Shown: in pieces, positions 17,039 through 26,271 of the stretch
How the letters are laid out: every line of letters starts with the position of its first letter
Position numbering within the stretch: the stretch's first letter is position 1
Assembly (NCBI RefSeq): GCF_003345355.1
Contig: NZ_QQNB01000001.1
Coordinates: forward strand, 1,364,001-1,428,000
Direction of reading: 5' to 3'
DNA length: 64,000 nucleotides
Source: Sphingomonas aracearum
Lineage (GTDB): Bacteria; Pseudomonadota; Alphaproteobacteria; Sphingomonadales; Sphingomonadaceae
The notes under the pieces: model-generated
Seen by the model: the letters and a program-made list of their open reading frames with translations, nothing else
What the model was told of the DNA's origin: nothing
The model's database searches: none
Program-made: the position numbers and the translations under genes

Positions 17039-17101
17039 ATTGCTGCAGTGCAATATAAACGAGCGCGCAGGATTTGCAAGCGCCTTGTTGCACCGCAACA
17101 A
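17039..17101 (-). promoter_or_regulatory. phasin promoter with two operator-like palindromes
   Basis: On the minus strand CTTGCA (17075-17080) and TATATT (17052-17057) are 17 bases apart and fit a sigma-70 promoter. ATTGC-TGCAGT-GCAAT (17039-17054) overlaps the -10 box, and a perfect palindrome TTGTTGC-ACC-GCAACAA (17085-17101) lies upstream of the -35. PhaR repressors of other alphaproteobacteria bind TGC-rich sites before phaP, so these are candidate PhaR operators. No phaR gene is in the window. Confidence 0.6.
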
Positions 17102-17130
17102 AGAGCAACGTTCGAATTAGTCAGGCGTTC

Positions 17131-18858
17131 TCAACGCGTTCGCACATAGGTGCCCGGTGCGTCCTCCAGCGCGGGCAGCGCGCCTTCGCCCGGCAGGCGG
17201 GCGCCCGCGGCCTTCACCGTCTCGTCCGACAGGTCGCGCAGCCAGCCGAGCCAGTCCGGCCACCAGCTGCCCTTGGTTTCGGTCGCGCCGGCGATGAAAT
17301 CGGCCAGGGTGTCCACGCGCTCCGGGTTGAGCCAATATTGATACTTGCCCGCTGCCGGCGGGTTCACCACGCCGGCGATATGGCCGGAGCCGGCCAGCAC
17401 GAACTTCAGCGGACCCTTGAAATGGTGGGTGATCCGCCACACGCTCTCGGCGGGCGCGATATGGTCCTCGCGGCCGGCCTGGACATAGGCCGGCGTGGTG
17501 ACCGTGCCGAGGTCGATCGGCGTGCCGTCCACCGACAGCGCCCCCGGCTGCACCAGCCGGTTGTCGCGGTAGAGGTCGGTCAGATATTGCAGGTGCCAGC
17601 GCGCCGGCAGGTTGGTGACGTCGCCGTTCCAGTGCAGCAGGTCGAACGGCAGATAGTCCTGCCCCAGCAGGTAATTGTTGGTGACATAGTTCCAGATCAG
17701 CTCGCGGCCGCGCAAGCTGTTGAACGTCGCCGCCAGGTAACGTCCGTCGAGGAAGCCCTCGGGCGCCATGCTGCCCAGCATCTTCAGCTGGTCGTCGTCC
17801 ACGAACAGCGTGAGGTCGCCGGCACGTTCGAAATCCACCTGCGCGGTGAAAAAGGTCGCGCTCGCCACCTTCTCCTCCTGCCCGCGCGCCTTCAGCAGCG
17901 CGAGCGTCGCCGCGAGCGTGGTGCCCGCGACGCAATAACCCACCGTATGCACCGCCGGCACGTCCAGCAGGCTGCGTACCGTGTCGATCGCGTCCACCTG
18001 CGCGGCGACGTAATGATCCCACTCGACATGGCCCATCGTCGCGTCGGCCGACTTCCACGACACCACGAACACGGTGATGCCCTGCTCCACCGCCCAGCGG
18101 ATGAAGCTCTTCTCCGGCGTCAGGTCGAGAATGTAGAAGCGGTTGATCCAGGGCGGGAAGATCACCAGCGGCGTGGCCAGTACCTTCTTCGTCGTCGGCG
18201 CATACTGGATCAGCTCGTACAGGTCGGTGCGCTTCACCACCTTGCCCGGCGTCGCCGCCAGGTTGCGCCCGAGCTCGAACGCGCTGCGATCGGTATGCGT
18301 CAGCTGGCCGCTGGTGATGTCCGCCAGCATGTGTTGCAGGCCCTTGAGCAGGTTCTCGCCGCGCGTCTCGATCGTGCGCTGCAGCACTTCCGGGTTGGTC
18401 GCCGGGAAGTTCGACGGGCTGACCGCATCCAGGAACCCCTTGGCGGCGAAGCGCAGCTGCTCCTTCTGCCTGGGGTCGAGCCCCTCCACCGCCTCCACGC
18501 CCTGCTGGATATGATCGGCGAGCAGGAAATAGCTCTGGCGGATCCAGTCGAACACCGGATGCTCGCTCCAGGCCGGGTCGCGGAACCGCTTGTCCTTCGC
18601 TTGCTCGGGCGACAGCGCGGGGCGCTCCGCCTGCGGATCGAGAAAGCGGTGCCACAGGGTCACGCTGTCTTCCCAGAACCGTTCGGCGCGCTTCAGCGTG
18701 GCGGGATCGTTGAAGCCCGGAAGGACAGGGAGGACGGAGGGCGACGTCTCCATCGCCTCCAGCCCCTGTTCCAGCATCATCTGCTGCGCGCGGCCGAGCA
18801 CCCAGGTCCAATGCTGGAGGTCGGCCAGCGTCGGCGGCTCCGGCGATTGCGTGGCCAT
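17131..18858 (-). CDS. phaC: class I poly(R)-hydroxyalkanoate synthase
   Basis: Polymerises (R)-3-hydroxyacyl-CoA into PHA at the granule surface. The 575-residue protein has an N-terminal PhaC_N region and an alpha/beta-hydrolase core. The catalytic cysteine is C309 in VGYCVAGTT, the aspartate lies in AGREDHIAP, and the histidine in GSGHIAGVVNPP. The nucleophile box reads G-Y-C-V-A-G, with Ala where most lipase-type boxes have Gly. The conserved WWPDWLGWL near the C-terminus is also typical. No phaA, phaB or phaR is nearby. The divergent aminotransferase starts 150 bases away. Confidence 0.96.
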   Translation of the reverse strand: MATQSPEPPTLADLQHWTWVLGRAQQMMLEQGLEAMETSPSVLPVLPGFNDPATLKRAERFWEDSVTLWHRFLDPQAERPALSPEQAKDKRFRDPAWSEHPVFDWIRQSYFLLADHIQQGVEAVEGLDPRQKEQLRFAAKGFLDAVSPSNFPATNPEVLQRTIETRGENLLKGLQHMLADITSGQLTHTDRSAFELGRNLAATPGKVVKRTDLYELIQYAPTTKKVLATPLVIFPPWINRFYILDLTPEKSFIRWAVEQGITVFVVSWKSADATMGHVEWDHYVAAQVDAIDTVRSLLDVPAVHTVGYCVAGTTLAATLALLKARGQEEKVASATFFTAQVDFERAGDLTLFVDDDQLKMLGSMAPEGFLDGRYLAATFNSLRGRELIWNYVTNNYLLGQDYLPFDLLHWNGDVTNLPARWHLQYLTDLYRDNRLVQPGALSVDGTPIDLGTVTTPAYVQAGREDHIAPAESVWRITHHFKGPLKFVLAGSGHIAGVVNPPAAGKYQYWLNPERVDTLADFIAGATETKGSWWPDWLGWLRDLSDETVKAAGARLPGEGALPALEDAPGTYVRTR

Positions 18859-19007
18859 GGCGTCTCTCTCCCGTTTGCGCCCGGTTTACCGGTCGCCCCC
18901 GTCCCATGCCAGCGAAAGCTGGGGGTAGCCCCAAGTTAAGCTGTGGGTGACGCCCCGCGTTGTTTGCGCGTACAACGCCCGCCCCACCGGAAGCGAAAGC
19001 GAGGATC

Positions 19008-20225
19008 ATGTCCGACTTCTACCGCATCAAGCGACTGCCGCCCTATGTCATCGCCGAGGTGAACGCGATGCGGGCCGCGGCGCGCAGCGGGGGGGAGGAC
19101 ATCATCGACCTGGGCATGGGCAACCCCGATCTGCCCCCGCCGGCGCACGTGATCGACAAGCTGGTGGAGGTCGCGCGCAAGCCCGACGCGCACGGCTATT
19201 CGCAGTCCAAGGGCATTCCCGGCCTGCGCCGCGCCCAGGCCAATTACTATGCCCGCCGCTTCGGCGTGGAGGTCGATCCCGAAACGGAGGTCGTGGTAAC
19301 CATGGGCTCCAAGGAAGGGCTCGCGAGCCTCGCCACCGCGATCACGGAGCCGGGCGACGTGATCCTGGCGCCCAACCCCTCCTACCCGATCCACACCTTC
19401 GGCTTCATCATCGCCGGCGCGACGATCCGCGCGGTGCCGACGACGCCCGACGAGCGCTATTGGGAAAGCCTGGAGCGCGCCATGGCCTTCACCGTGCCGC
19501 GCCCCTCAATCCTCGTCGTCAACTATCCGTCCAACCCCACCGCCGAAACGGTGGACCTGGCCTTTTACGAGCGGCTGGTCGCCTGGGCGCGCGAGAACAA
19601 GGTGTGGGTGATTTCCGACCTCGCCTATTCCGAGCTCTATTACGACGGCAAACCGACCGTCTCGATCCTGCAGGTGCCCGGCGCCAAGGACGTGGCGATC
19701 GAGTTCACGTCGCTGTCCAAGACCTATTCCATGGCCGGCTGGCGGATGGGCTTCGCGGTCGGCAACAGGACGCTGATCGCGGCGATGACGCGGGTGAAGT
19801 CGTATCTCGACTACGGCGCCTTTACCCCGATCCAGGCCGCCGCGGTCGCCGCGCTGAACGGGCCGCAGGATATCGTCGAGCAGAACCGCCAGCTCTACCA
19901 CAAGCGCCGCGACGTGCTGGTGGAAAGCTTCGGCCGTGCCGGCTGGGACATCCCCTCCCCGCCCGCCTCCATGTTCGCCTGGGCCCCGCTGCCGCCGGCG
20001 CTGGCGCATCTGGGATCGCTGGAATTCTCCAAGCAGCTCCTCACCCATGCCAAGGTCGCGGTCGCGCCGGGCGTCGGATACGGCGAGAACGGCGAGGGCT
20101 TCGTGCGCATCGCCATGGTGGAGAACGAGCACCGCATCCGCCAGGCCGCGCGCAACGTGAAGAAATATCTCCAGTCCATGGGGGTCAACACGCCGTCCGT
20201 TCTTTCCGGCACGAAGACCGCCTGA
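19008..20225 (+). CDS. alanine-type PLP aminotransferase (AlaC-like)
   Basis: A 405-residue fold-type I aminotransferase. The PLP lysine is K238 in SLSKTYSMAGWRMGF. YPSNPTA (N176), D204 and Y207 form the rest of the cofactor site. Length and motifs fit AlaC, the glutamate-pyruvate aminotransferase; related LL-diaminopimelate aminotransferases are a less likely alternative. I chose ATG 19008, the conserved MSDFYRIKRLPPYV start, preceded by GAGG at 19001; a longer ORF starts at 18960. It begins a forward run of four genes. Confidence 0.9.
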   Translation: MSDFYRIKRLPPYVIAEVNAMRAAARSGGEDIIDLGMGNPDLPPPAHVIDKLVEVARKPDAHGYSQSKGIPGLRRAQANYYARRFGVEVDPETEVVVTMGSKEGLASLATAITEPGDVILAPNPSYPIHTFGFIIAGATIRAVPTTPDERYWESLERAMAFTVPRPSILVVNYPSNPTAETVDLAFYERLVAWARENKVWVISDLAYSELYYDGKPTVSILQVPGAKDVAIEFTSLSKTYSMAGWRMGFAVGNRTLIAAMTRVKSYLDYGAFTPIQAAAVAALNGPQDIVEQNRQLYHKRRDVLVESFGRAGWDIPSPPASMFAWAPLPPALAHLGSLEFSKQLLTHAKVAVAPGVGYGENGEGFVRIAMVENEHRIRQAARNVKKYLQSMGVNTPSVLSGTKTA

Positions 20226-20228
20226 CGC

Positions 20229-21005
20229 GTGCACATCGATCCGCTGTATTCGGTCGCCGGCGTGCTGGTCGGCATGCTGGTCGGGCTGACCGGCGTGGGC
20301 GGCGGGTCGCTGATGACGCCGCTGCTGGTGCTGGCGTTCGGCTTCCATCCCGCCACCGCGGTGGGCACCGACCTGCTCTATGCGTCCGCCACCAAGGTGG
20401 TGGGAACGGGGGTGCATGGCTGGCGCGGCTCGGTGGACTGGCGGGTGGTGCGGCGGCTCGCGACCGGCAGCATCCCGGCCACCCTGCTGACGCTTCTTGT
20501 GCTGAGCAAGGTGGGCGTGCGCTCGCCGAGCCTCGACCATGCGATCAACGCCGCGCTCGGCTCCGCGTTGGTGCTGACGGGCGCCGCGACCTTCTTTCGC
20601 GCGCGCATCGTCGCCCGGCTCCAGCATCATTTCACCGCAGCCAGCGAGCGGCGCATCGCCCGGCTGACCGGCGTGCTCGGCGCGACCTTGGGCGTGCTGG
20701 TCACGCTGACCTCGGTGGGGGCCGGGGCGCTGGGCATGACGGCGCTCCTCGTCCTCTACCCGCGCGCGCCGATCGCCCGGCTGGTGGGCTCGGACATCGC
20801 CCATGCCGTGCCGCTCACGCTGGTCGCCGGCCTCGGCCATCTTGCGCTGGGATCGGTGGACGCGGGGCTGCTGGTGTCGCTGCTGCTCGGCTCGGTCCCC
20901 GGCGTGATCGGCGGCAGCCTGCTGGCGACCCGCGTCTCCGAACGCGTGCTCGGCCCGGTCCTGGCCGCCACTCTGGTGGTGGTCGGCGCCAAACTGCTGC
21001 TGTAG
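20229..21005 (+). CDS. TauE/SafE-family sulfite/anion exporter
   Basis: A 258-residue polytopic membrane protein with two repeated halves. Each half carries the family glycine motif (GLTGVGGGSLMTPLL near residue 19, LTSVGAGALGMTALL near residue 159). Members export sulfite, sulfoacetate or other small organic anions; the substrate here is unknown. The start is a GTG four bases after the aminotransferase stop, so the two are probably co-transcribed. Confidence 0.87.
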   Translation: MHIDPLYSVAGVLVGMLVGLTGVGGGSLMTPLLVLAFGFHPATAVGTDLLYASATKVVGTGVHGWRGSVDWRVVRRLATGSIPATLLTLLVLSKVGVRSPSLDHAINAALGSALVLTGAATFFRARIVARLQHHFTAASERRIARLTGVLGATLGVLVTLTSVGAGALGMTALLVLYPRAPIARLVGSDIAHAVPLTLVAGLGHLALGSVDAGLLVSLLLGSVPGVIGGSLLATRVSERVLGPVLAATLVVVGAKLLL

Positions 21006-21040
21006 AGCCCGTCTCCATCGCTTTTCGTGGAGATCCCCGC

Positions 21041-21508
21041 ATGACCGACCGCATCGACCGCGCCCTGGAGGAACTGGGCCTTTCCCTGCCGGAGGCCGCC
21101 GCCCCGATCGCCGCCTATGTGCCGGTGGTGGAAGCCGGCGGGATGCTGCACGTGTCCGGCCAGCTGCCCTTTCACGACGGCCAGGTGATGACCGGGCGGC
21201 TGGGCGACAACCAGGACCTGCATTTCGGCGTCGCCGCGGCGGAGGCGTGCGCACTGATGCTGGTGGCGCAGCTCAGCAAGGCGCTGGACGGCCGGCTGGA
21301 GCGGATCGAGCGGATCGTGAAGCTCGGCGTGTTCGTCGCCTCCGCGCCCGATTTCACCGATCAGCCCAAGGTGGCGAACGGCGCTTCCGAGCTGATGGTG
21401 AAGCTGTTCGGCGATGCCGGCCGCCATGCCCGCTCCGCCGTGGGCGTCTCCGCGCTGCCGCTCGGCGCGGCGGTGGAAGTGGACGCGGTGGTCAAGCTGA
21501 TCGACTGA
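21041..21508 (+). CDS. RidA family protein
   Basis: A 155-residue YjgF/YER057c/UK114 protein. RidA enzymes hydrolyse reactive enamine/imine intermediates released by PLP enzymes, so lying 815 bases after an aminotransferase gene makes functional sense. It belongs to the longer EndoRibo-LPSP-type branch ([38 protein letters not shown]). GGAG precedes the ATG at 21041 by eight bases. Which Rid subgroup it belongs to, and thus whether it has the deaminase arginine, needs an alignment. Confidence 0.88.
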   Translation: MTDRIDRALEELGLSLPEAAAPIAAYVPVVEAGGMLHVSGQLPFHDGQVMTGRLGDNQDLHFGVAAAEACALMLVAQLSKALDGRLERIERIVKLGVFVASAPDFTDQPKVANGASELMVKLFGDAGRHARSAVGVSALPLGAAVEVDAVVKLID

Positions 21509-21551
21509 TCGGACGGGAGTGGCCCTTGGCCGCTCCCCTTCCGCGCCCTAG

Positions 21552-22691
21552 ATGGGCGACGTGACTTCCATCACTGCCCGCCTCGCCGATGGCGTTCGCG
21601 CGATCCCGGCCGCCGACTGGGACGCGTGCGCCGGATCGCGCAATCCGTTTCTCAGCCACGCCTTTCTCTCGATCCTGGAGGAATCCGGCAGCGCCACCGC
21701 GCGTGCCGGCTGGCAGCCGATCCCGATCGTGGTCGAGGATGCGGACGGGCGGCCGGCCGCGATCGCTCCGGCCTATGCCAAGAGCCACAGCCAGGGCGAA
21801 TATGTGTTCGACCATGGCTGGGCCGACGCCTGGCAGCGCGCGGGCGGGGAATATTACCCGAAGCTGCAGATCGCGGTGCCCTTCACGCCCGTGCCCGGGC
21901 CCCGGCTGCTGCTGCGCGACGACAGCCTCGCCGCGGCGCTGATCGCGGGGATCGAGGCGGTGACCGACCAGCATGGCCTGTCCTCCGCCCACGCCACCTT
22001 CGTCGCGCCCGGCCAATTGCCGGCGTTCGAGGCGGCGGGATGGCTGATCCGCGAAGGTACGCAGTTCCACTGGCGCAATGACGGCTATGCCGGGTTCGAC
22101 GATTTCCTGGCCGCGCTGGCCAGCCGCAAGCGCAAGGCCATCCGCAAGGAACGCGCCGACGCGGTGGAGGGGCTGACGGTGCGCCACCTGTCCGGCGCCG
22201 ACATCACCGAGGCGGACTGGGACGCCTTCTGGACCTTCTACCAGGACACGGGCAGCCGCAAATGGGGCCGGCCGTACCTGACCCGCGCCTTCTTCTCGCT
22301 GCTGGGCGAGCGGATGGCCGACAAGGTGCTGCTGATCCTGGCCGAACGCGACGGGCAGCCCATCGCCGGCGCGCTCAACCTCCTCGGCGCCGACACGCTG
22401 TACGGCCGCTATTGGGGCTGCACGGAGGAGGTGCCGTTCCTCCATTTCGAGCTGTGCTATTACCAGGCGATCGATGCCGCGATCGCGCGCGGCCTGACTT
22501 TCGTGGAGGCGGGGGCGCAGGGCGAGCACAAGCTGGCGCGCGGCTATGCCCCGGTGCCGACCTGGTCGGCGCATTACATCCCGGACCCGAACTTCCGTCG
22601 CGCCGTGGCCGAGTTCCTGGCGCGCGAGCGGGAGTCGGTGGAAGCGGACCAGGCCTATCTGGAAGAATTCACGCCGTTTCGGCGAGGCTGA
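21552..22691 (+). CDS. FemAB-like (DUF482) acyltransferase
   Basis: A 379-residue protein of the FemAB_like/DUF482 family, with two GNAT-like folds. Conserved pieces are [27 protein letters not shown], the basic [11 protein letters not shown] helix, and [19 protein letters not shown] helices near the C-terminus (here [12 protein letters not shown]), followed by [14 protein letters not shown]. Relatives are annotated as N-acyltransferases; the substrate is not known. It follows the RidA gene by 43 bases and is probably the last gene of this forward unit. Confidence 0.88.
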   Translation: MGDVTSITARLADGVRAIPAADWDACAGSRNPFLSHAFLSILEESGSATARAGWQPIPIVVEDADGRPAAIAPAYAKSHSQGEYVFDHGWADAWQRAGGEYYPKLQIAVPFTPVPGPRLLLRDDSLAAALIAGIEAVTDQHGLSSAHATFVAPGQLPAFEAAGWLIREGTQFHWRNDGYAGFDDFLAALASRKRKAIRKERADAVEGLTVRHLSGADITEADWDAFWTFYQDTGSRKWGRPYLTRAFFSLLGERMADKVLLILAERDGQPIAGALNLLGADTLYGRYWGCTEEVPFLHFELCYYQAIDAAIARGLTFVEAGAQGEHKLARGYAPVPTWSAHYIPDPNFRRAVAEFLARERESVEADQAYLEEFTPFRRG

Positions 22692-22795
22692 GGCCGCAGC
22701 CCGGCCGGCCTGCGTCAGCAGCCGGCCTCGCCCGGCCGCCGGCAGCATCGCTGCCCAAGCGACGTTGGCTTTGCCGCCGGCGCGTTCGCCCGCGC

Positions 22796-24409
22796 TCAGA
22801 TCCCGAAATTCTTCCACGGGCGATGGGGCAGGCGCAGTTCCTCGTCGCTGATCTGCGGCCCCGGCCGGTCATGCTCCACCCGGTAGAGCACGCTGGTGCC
22901 GTCCCGCCACAGCTCCGTCAGCCCGGCGGTCAGCTTTGGGTCGTAGCGCGGCGGCTCGATCAGCCAGACATAGTCGAAGGCGTCGCGCGGGAACCGCGCC
23001 AGCGCGCGATTGATTGGGCGCCACCATTCGCGCGGGCACCGCACCGCCGTCACCAGTTCGGACGGATCGTGCTGAAAGCCGCCCGCCGGCCGGTAGCGCG
23101 TGGTCAGGAGCTGCGCGCCCGCCATGGACCATTGGTCGTTCGAATAGGCCACCCGGCGGACGAGGGCCATCGCGGGCAGGTGCTCGAGCCGCGACATGGT
23201 CCATTGCGTGTGGCAGCTTTCGCCCACGAAGCTGACCAGCCGCGCGCCTTCGGGCACATGGTCCAGCGCGGCGAGGTTGCGCTGATATGCACGGTCGTAC
23301 AGCCAGAAGCTGGTGGTGGTCGCCGCCATGCGCACGGCAAAAAACGAGAAGCCCGCCAACGCCAGCAGCGCCGCACCGCGCAGGGACATGCCCGCGCGCG
23401 GCCGGATCGCGATCACCGCGATGGCCACCATGAACGGCGCCAGGCGCATGTCGGCATAAGCGGAGCCGAACACGATGCGCGGCAACAGGATGAACACCGC
23501 CAGCAGGAAGAGCGCCGACAGGCCCAGGTTGCGCGAATATTCGATCCTGGGGTCGCGAAAGCCCCTGAACAGGATCAGGAACAGGATCGCGGCGCAGGCG
23601 ATGTCGAACGCCTGCCACCGATCGCGCAGGATCATGGTCAGCCACGCCATCTTGCCCTGCCAGTTGAAATAGTCCGCGGTCTGCCCGGAAACATGCTCGC
23701 CCGAGCGCCACAGCACCATCAGCACCATCGGCAGCGCCAGCGGCAGACAGCCCAGCCCCGCGCGCACCCAGCTTTCGAACCAATGGCCGCTCTGCCGGTC
23801 CTTGCGGATGTCGTGCTGGCGGATCATCTCGGCCGAGAAGGCCAGCACGCCCAGCACGCCCCAGCCGAACGTGTGGCACACCCACAGCGCGCAGGAGACC
23901 GGCAGGAAGATCGCGGCCCGCAGCCCGATGCGCCCCTGCCGCGCCAGGCGCAGCCACAGCGCGAACAGGTTGAGCGCGAAGCCCATCGAGAGCGCGAAGT
24001 TGATGAAGCCGAAATGCAGCGGGAAGCTGTAGGCGATCGGCAGCGCGAACAGGGCGGTCGCCGGAATGCGGCCATGCACCTCGCGCGCGATCCACAACAG
24101 GCCGGTGACGATCATCGCCGGGATCGAGATCACGATCAGCTTGACGGCCAGTTCCAGGCCGAACACCGGCGCCAGCGGCTCGATCAGGAGGTCGATGCCG
24201 AGGTTGCCGATCAGCTGCCAGCGGAAATCGTACCAGTCCTTCAGCCAGGGATATTGGTCGAGCGACAGCTGCACGCGGTAGCGGCCCATATGGCCGGGCA
24301 GGTCGACGAGCGGCGGGATCTCCGGCTTGAGCAGCGGCACGATCGCCAGCAATGCGCACAAGGCGACGAACCAGCGCGTCTGCCACCAGTGAAGCTGTTC
24401 CCCCTGCAT
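22796..24409 (-). CDS. polytopic membrane protein, GT-C-like, function unknown
   Basis: A 537-residue protein with about 10-12 hydrophobic helices. After helix 1 comes a periplasmic-type loop (DLPGHMGRYRVQLSLDQYPW), then alternating helices to about residue 370 and a soluble C-terminal domain of about 160 residues (VPEGARLVSFVGESCHTQW, then WLIEPPRYDP). This layout, many helices then a periplasmic globular domain, resembles GT-C glycosyltransferases. I do not recognise a named family. It starts ten bases after the stop of a similar upstream gene, so the pair is almost certainly one operon. The start ATG 24409 has no strong Shine-Dalgarno. Confidence 0.75.
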   Translation of the reverse strand: MQGEQLHWWQTRWFVALCALLAIVPLLKPEIPPLVDLPGHMGRYRVQLSLDQYPWLKDWYDFRWQLIGNLGIDLLIEPLAPVFGLELAVKLIVISIPAMIVTGLLWIAREVHGRIPATALFALPIAYSFPLHFGFINFALSMGFALNLFALWLRLARQGRIGLRAAIFLPVSCALWVCHTFGWGVLGVLAFSAEMIRQHDIRKDRQSGHWFESWVRAGLGCLPLALPMVLMVLWRSGEHVSGQTADYFNWQGKMAWLTMILRDRWQAFDIACAAILFLILFRGFRDPRIEYSRNLGLSALFLLAVFILLPRIVFGSAYADMRLAPFMVAIAVIAIRPRAGMSLRGAALLALAGFSFFAVRMAATTTSFWLYDRAYQRNLAALDHVPEGARLVSFVGESCHTQWTMSRLEHLPAMALVRRVAYSNDQWSMAGAQLLTTRYRPAGGFQHDPSELVTAVRCPREWWRPINRALARFPRDAFDYVWLIEPPRYDPKLTAGLTELWRDGTSVLYRVEHDRPGPQISDEELRLPHRPWKNFGI

Positions 24410-24419
24410 CCGCAGCGCC

Positions 24420-26177
24420 TTACCGCGCCCCGGTCCGCCGCGACAAGCCGGCTTGCACCGCGAATAGTCGCATTTGCGTGCCCGTGTCCGGCAGCGGCCG
24501 CAGCCAACCGGGCGCATTTCCCTCGCGCAGCCGCGTCGCCAGCGCGGCAGCGGGCAGCCGGCCGAGTTCGTCGAAGCTGTCCGCGCAGATCGCGACATGG
24601 GTGACGTGCCATTGCCCCGCGATCCCGCGCGCGTCCCCGTCCAGGAAGAAGCGGTACACCGCGTTGTTGCCAGCGTTGTTGCGGTGATAGGGCGCGCCGA
24701 CCACCGCCAGGCGGCTGCCCGCCAGCGCATAGGCGCCAAGGTCGAGCGGCGCGAGCAATGTCCCCGCCCCCAGCCGGTGGAGCGCCGCCAGGGCCTCGGG
24801 CGAGGTGCATCCCGGCCGCGCCGCATCCACCGCCACCGGCGTCGCCCTGGCACCACGCGCGGGGGCGGGCACCACTGCCTGGGCGGCGATCGGGTAGAGC
24901 ATGCCGGCCGAGCCGAGCCAGGCGGCGGCCATCCAGGCCGATCCCTTCGCCCGCGCCGCGGCGATCGCGGCGGCCAGTGCGGGCGCGGCCAGCAGCGCGC
25001 CGGCATAGGCGCCGCGCAACTGCGCGAGCGTCAAGGCCGCGCAGGCGATCTGCACGATCAGCAGCACGCCCCAGCGCGCGTCCCGCGTCCGCCGCCACTG
25101 CCACGCCCCGGCCGCGATCCCCGCCACCATCACGCCGGCATAGCCGATCGCCACGTCCAGCGGCGCCGACAGCAGCGGCTGCGCCTCCCCGACCCGCACC
25201 AGCCAGAGCTTCGCCAGCAGCGGGTCCACCGCGCCATAAGGAGCCAGGCACAGGGCCGATCCGTGCAGCACGCCCCAGCCGATCAGGCCGCAGACAATCG
25301 CCGCCAACCCGATCCGCGAGGCCGGACGCACCACGTCGCGCGCCGCCAGTGCGAGCAGAATGGGCGCAAACGCCCCGATCTGCGCACCGCGCCACGCGGT
25401 CGCGGTGAAGCCGTCGCACGCCGGATAGGTCCATTGCCAGGTGCGAAACACAATGCTGGCGGCGAGCAATCCGCTGCCCAGCGCGATGCCGAAGCCCATC
25501 AGCCGGTCCTCCGCGCCCGACCGGGCGCGCAGCCAGTCGATCGCCATGGCCACGCCTGCCGCCGCGATCAGCGGTGCGGTTTCGAGGCCAACCACCAGGC
25601 TGGCGGTTGCCGCAAAGCCGGCGTGGAGCCCTCGCCCGATCGTCGGCGGGGTCACCGACGTGCGGAGAACGACCAGCAACAGCACGCATTGCAGCCCGTG
25701 ATGGTCGATGCGGCCGGGCAGGAACAGCGTGGTGGCCGGATAGGCGATCGCCGCCACCACCAGCGCGGTGCGCGCGATCGCACCACCGCCAAGGGTCCGC
25801 GCGATCGTCGCCACCAGGGCCAGCGCGGCGAACAGCAGCAGGGCCGGCCAGGCGATCACGGCCACGACCTGCGCGGCATGGCCGCCGATCAGCGGCCGCA
25901 ACAGGACGATGATGGCCGCGGGTACGAGGTCCGGCAGCCGCGACCAGTGCATCGCCAGCCCGCCGCCCAGACGATGCTGGGAGAGGTCGGCAAAGGCCTG
26001 CCCGCCCAGCCAGTCGCGGATCTGCTGCAGCCGCACCGCATCGTCGGTGTCCGGCAGGCGCAGCGCCGCAAGATTGTGCCCGTCGCGAAAGGCCCAGACG
26101 AGGCACAACAGACAGGCAAGCGCCAGCGCGGCGACGACGTCCCCCTTCTGCTCCCGCGCCAGGCTCAGGCCGCTCAT
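24420..26177 (-). CDS. polytopic membrane protein with STT3-like motifs
   Basis: A 585-residue membrane protein with about 12 helices. Right after helix 1 it has LPDTDDAVRLQQIRDW (D43-T-D45-D46), and later PGRIDHHGLQ (D158-H-H). An acidic motif in the first external loop and a DHH-type motif are features of GT-C enzymes such as STT3/PglB oligosaccharyltransferases, so it may transfer a sugar from a lipid carrier; this is inference from short motifs only. The C-terminal 150 residues look soluble. First gene of the pair with 22796-24409; the two proteins could be partners or duplicates. Confidence 0.75.
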   Translation of the reverse strand: MSGLSLAREQKGDVVAALALACLLCLVWAFRDGHNLAALRLPDTDDAVRLQQIRDWLGGQAFADLSQHRLGGGLAMHWSRLPDLVPAAIIVLLRPLIGGHAAQVVAVIAWPALLLFAALALVATIARTLGGGAIARTALVVAAIAYPATTLFLPGRIDHHGLQCVLLLVVLRTSVTPPTIGRGLHAGFAATASLVVGLETAPLIAAAGVAMAIDWLRARSGAEDRLMGFGIALGSGLLAASIVFRTWQWTYPACDGFTATAWRGAQIGAFAPILLALAARDVVRPASRIGLAAIVCGLIGWGVLHGSALCLAPYGAVDPLLAKLWLVRVGEAQPLLSAPLDVAIGYAGVMVAGIAAGAWQWRRTRDARWGVLLIVQIACAALTLAQLRGAYAGALLAAPALAAAIAAARAKGSAWMAAAWLGSAGMLYPIAAQAVVPAPARGARATPVAVDAARPGCTSPEALAALHRLGAGTLLAPLDLGAYALAGSRLAVVGAPYHRNNAGNNAVYRFFLDGDARGIAGQWHVTHVAICADSFDELGRLPAAALATRLREGNAPGWLRPLPDTGTQMRLFAVQAGLSRRTGAR

Positions 26178-26271
26178 CCGGCGGGCCTAGCAGCGGGCAG
26201 TTAAGGAGCAGTTTGCAACCGCATCGTCACCCCGTCGCCCCCGGACCACCTCCGGCGCAACGGCGATGGGA

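Noticed and set aside
17074..19009. Long ORFs on both strands overlapping phaC in other frames
   Set aside because: phaC has its full catalytic triad; the alternatives are compositionally biased shadows.
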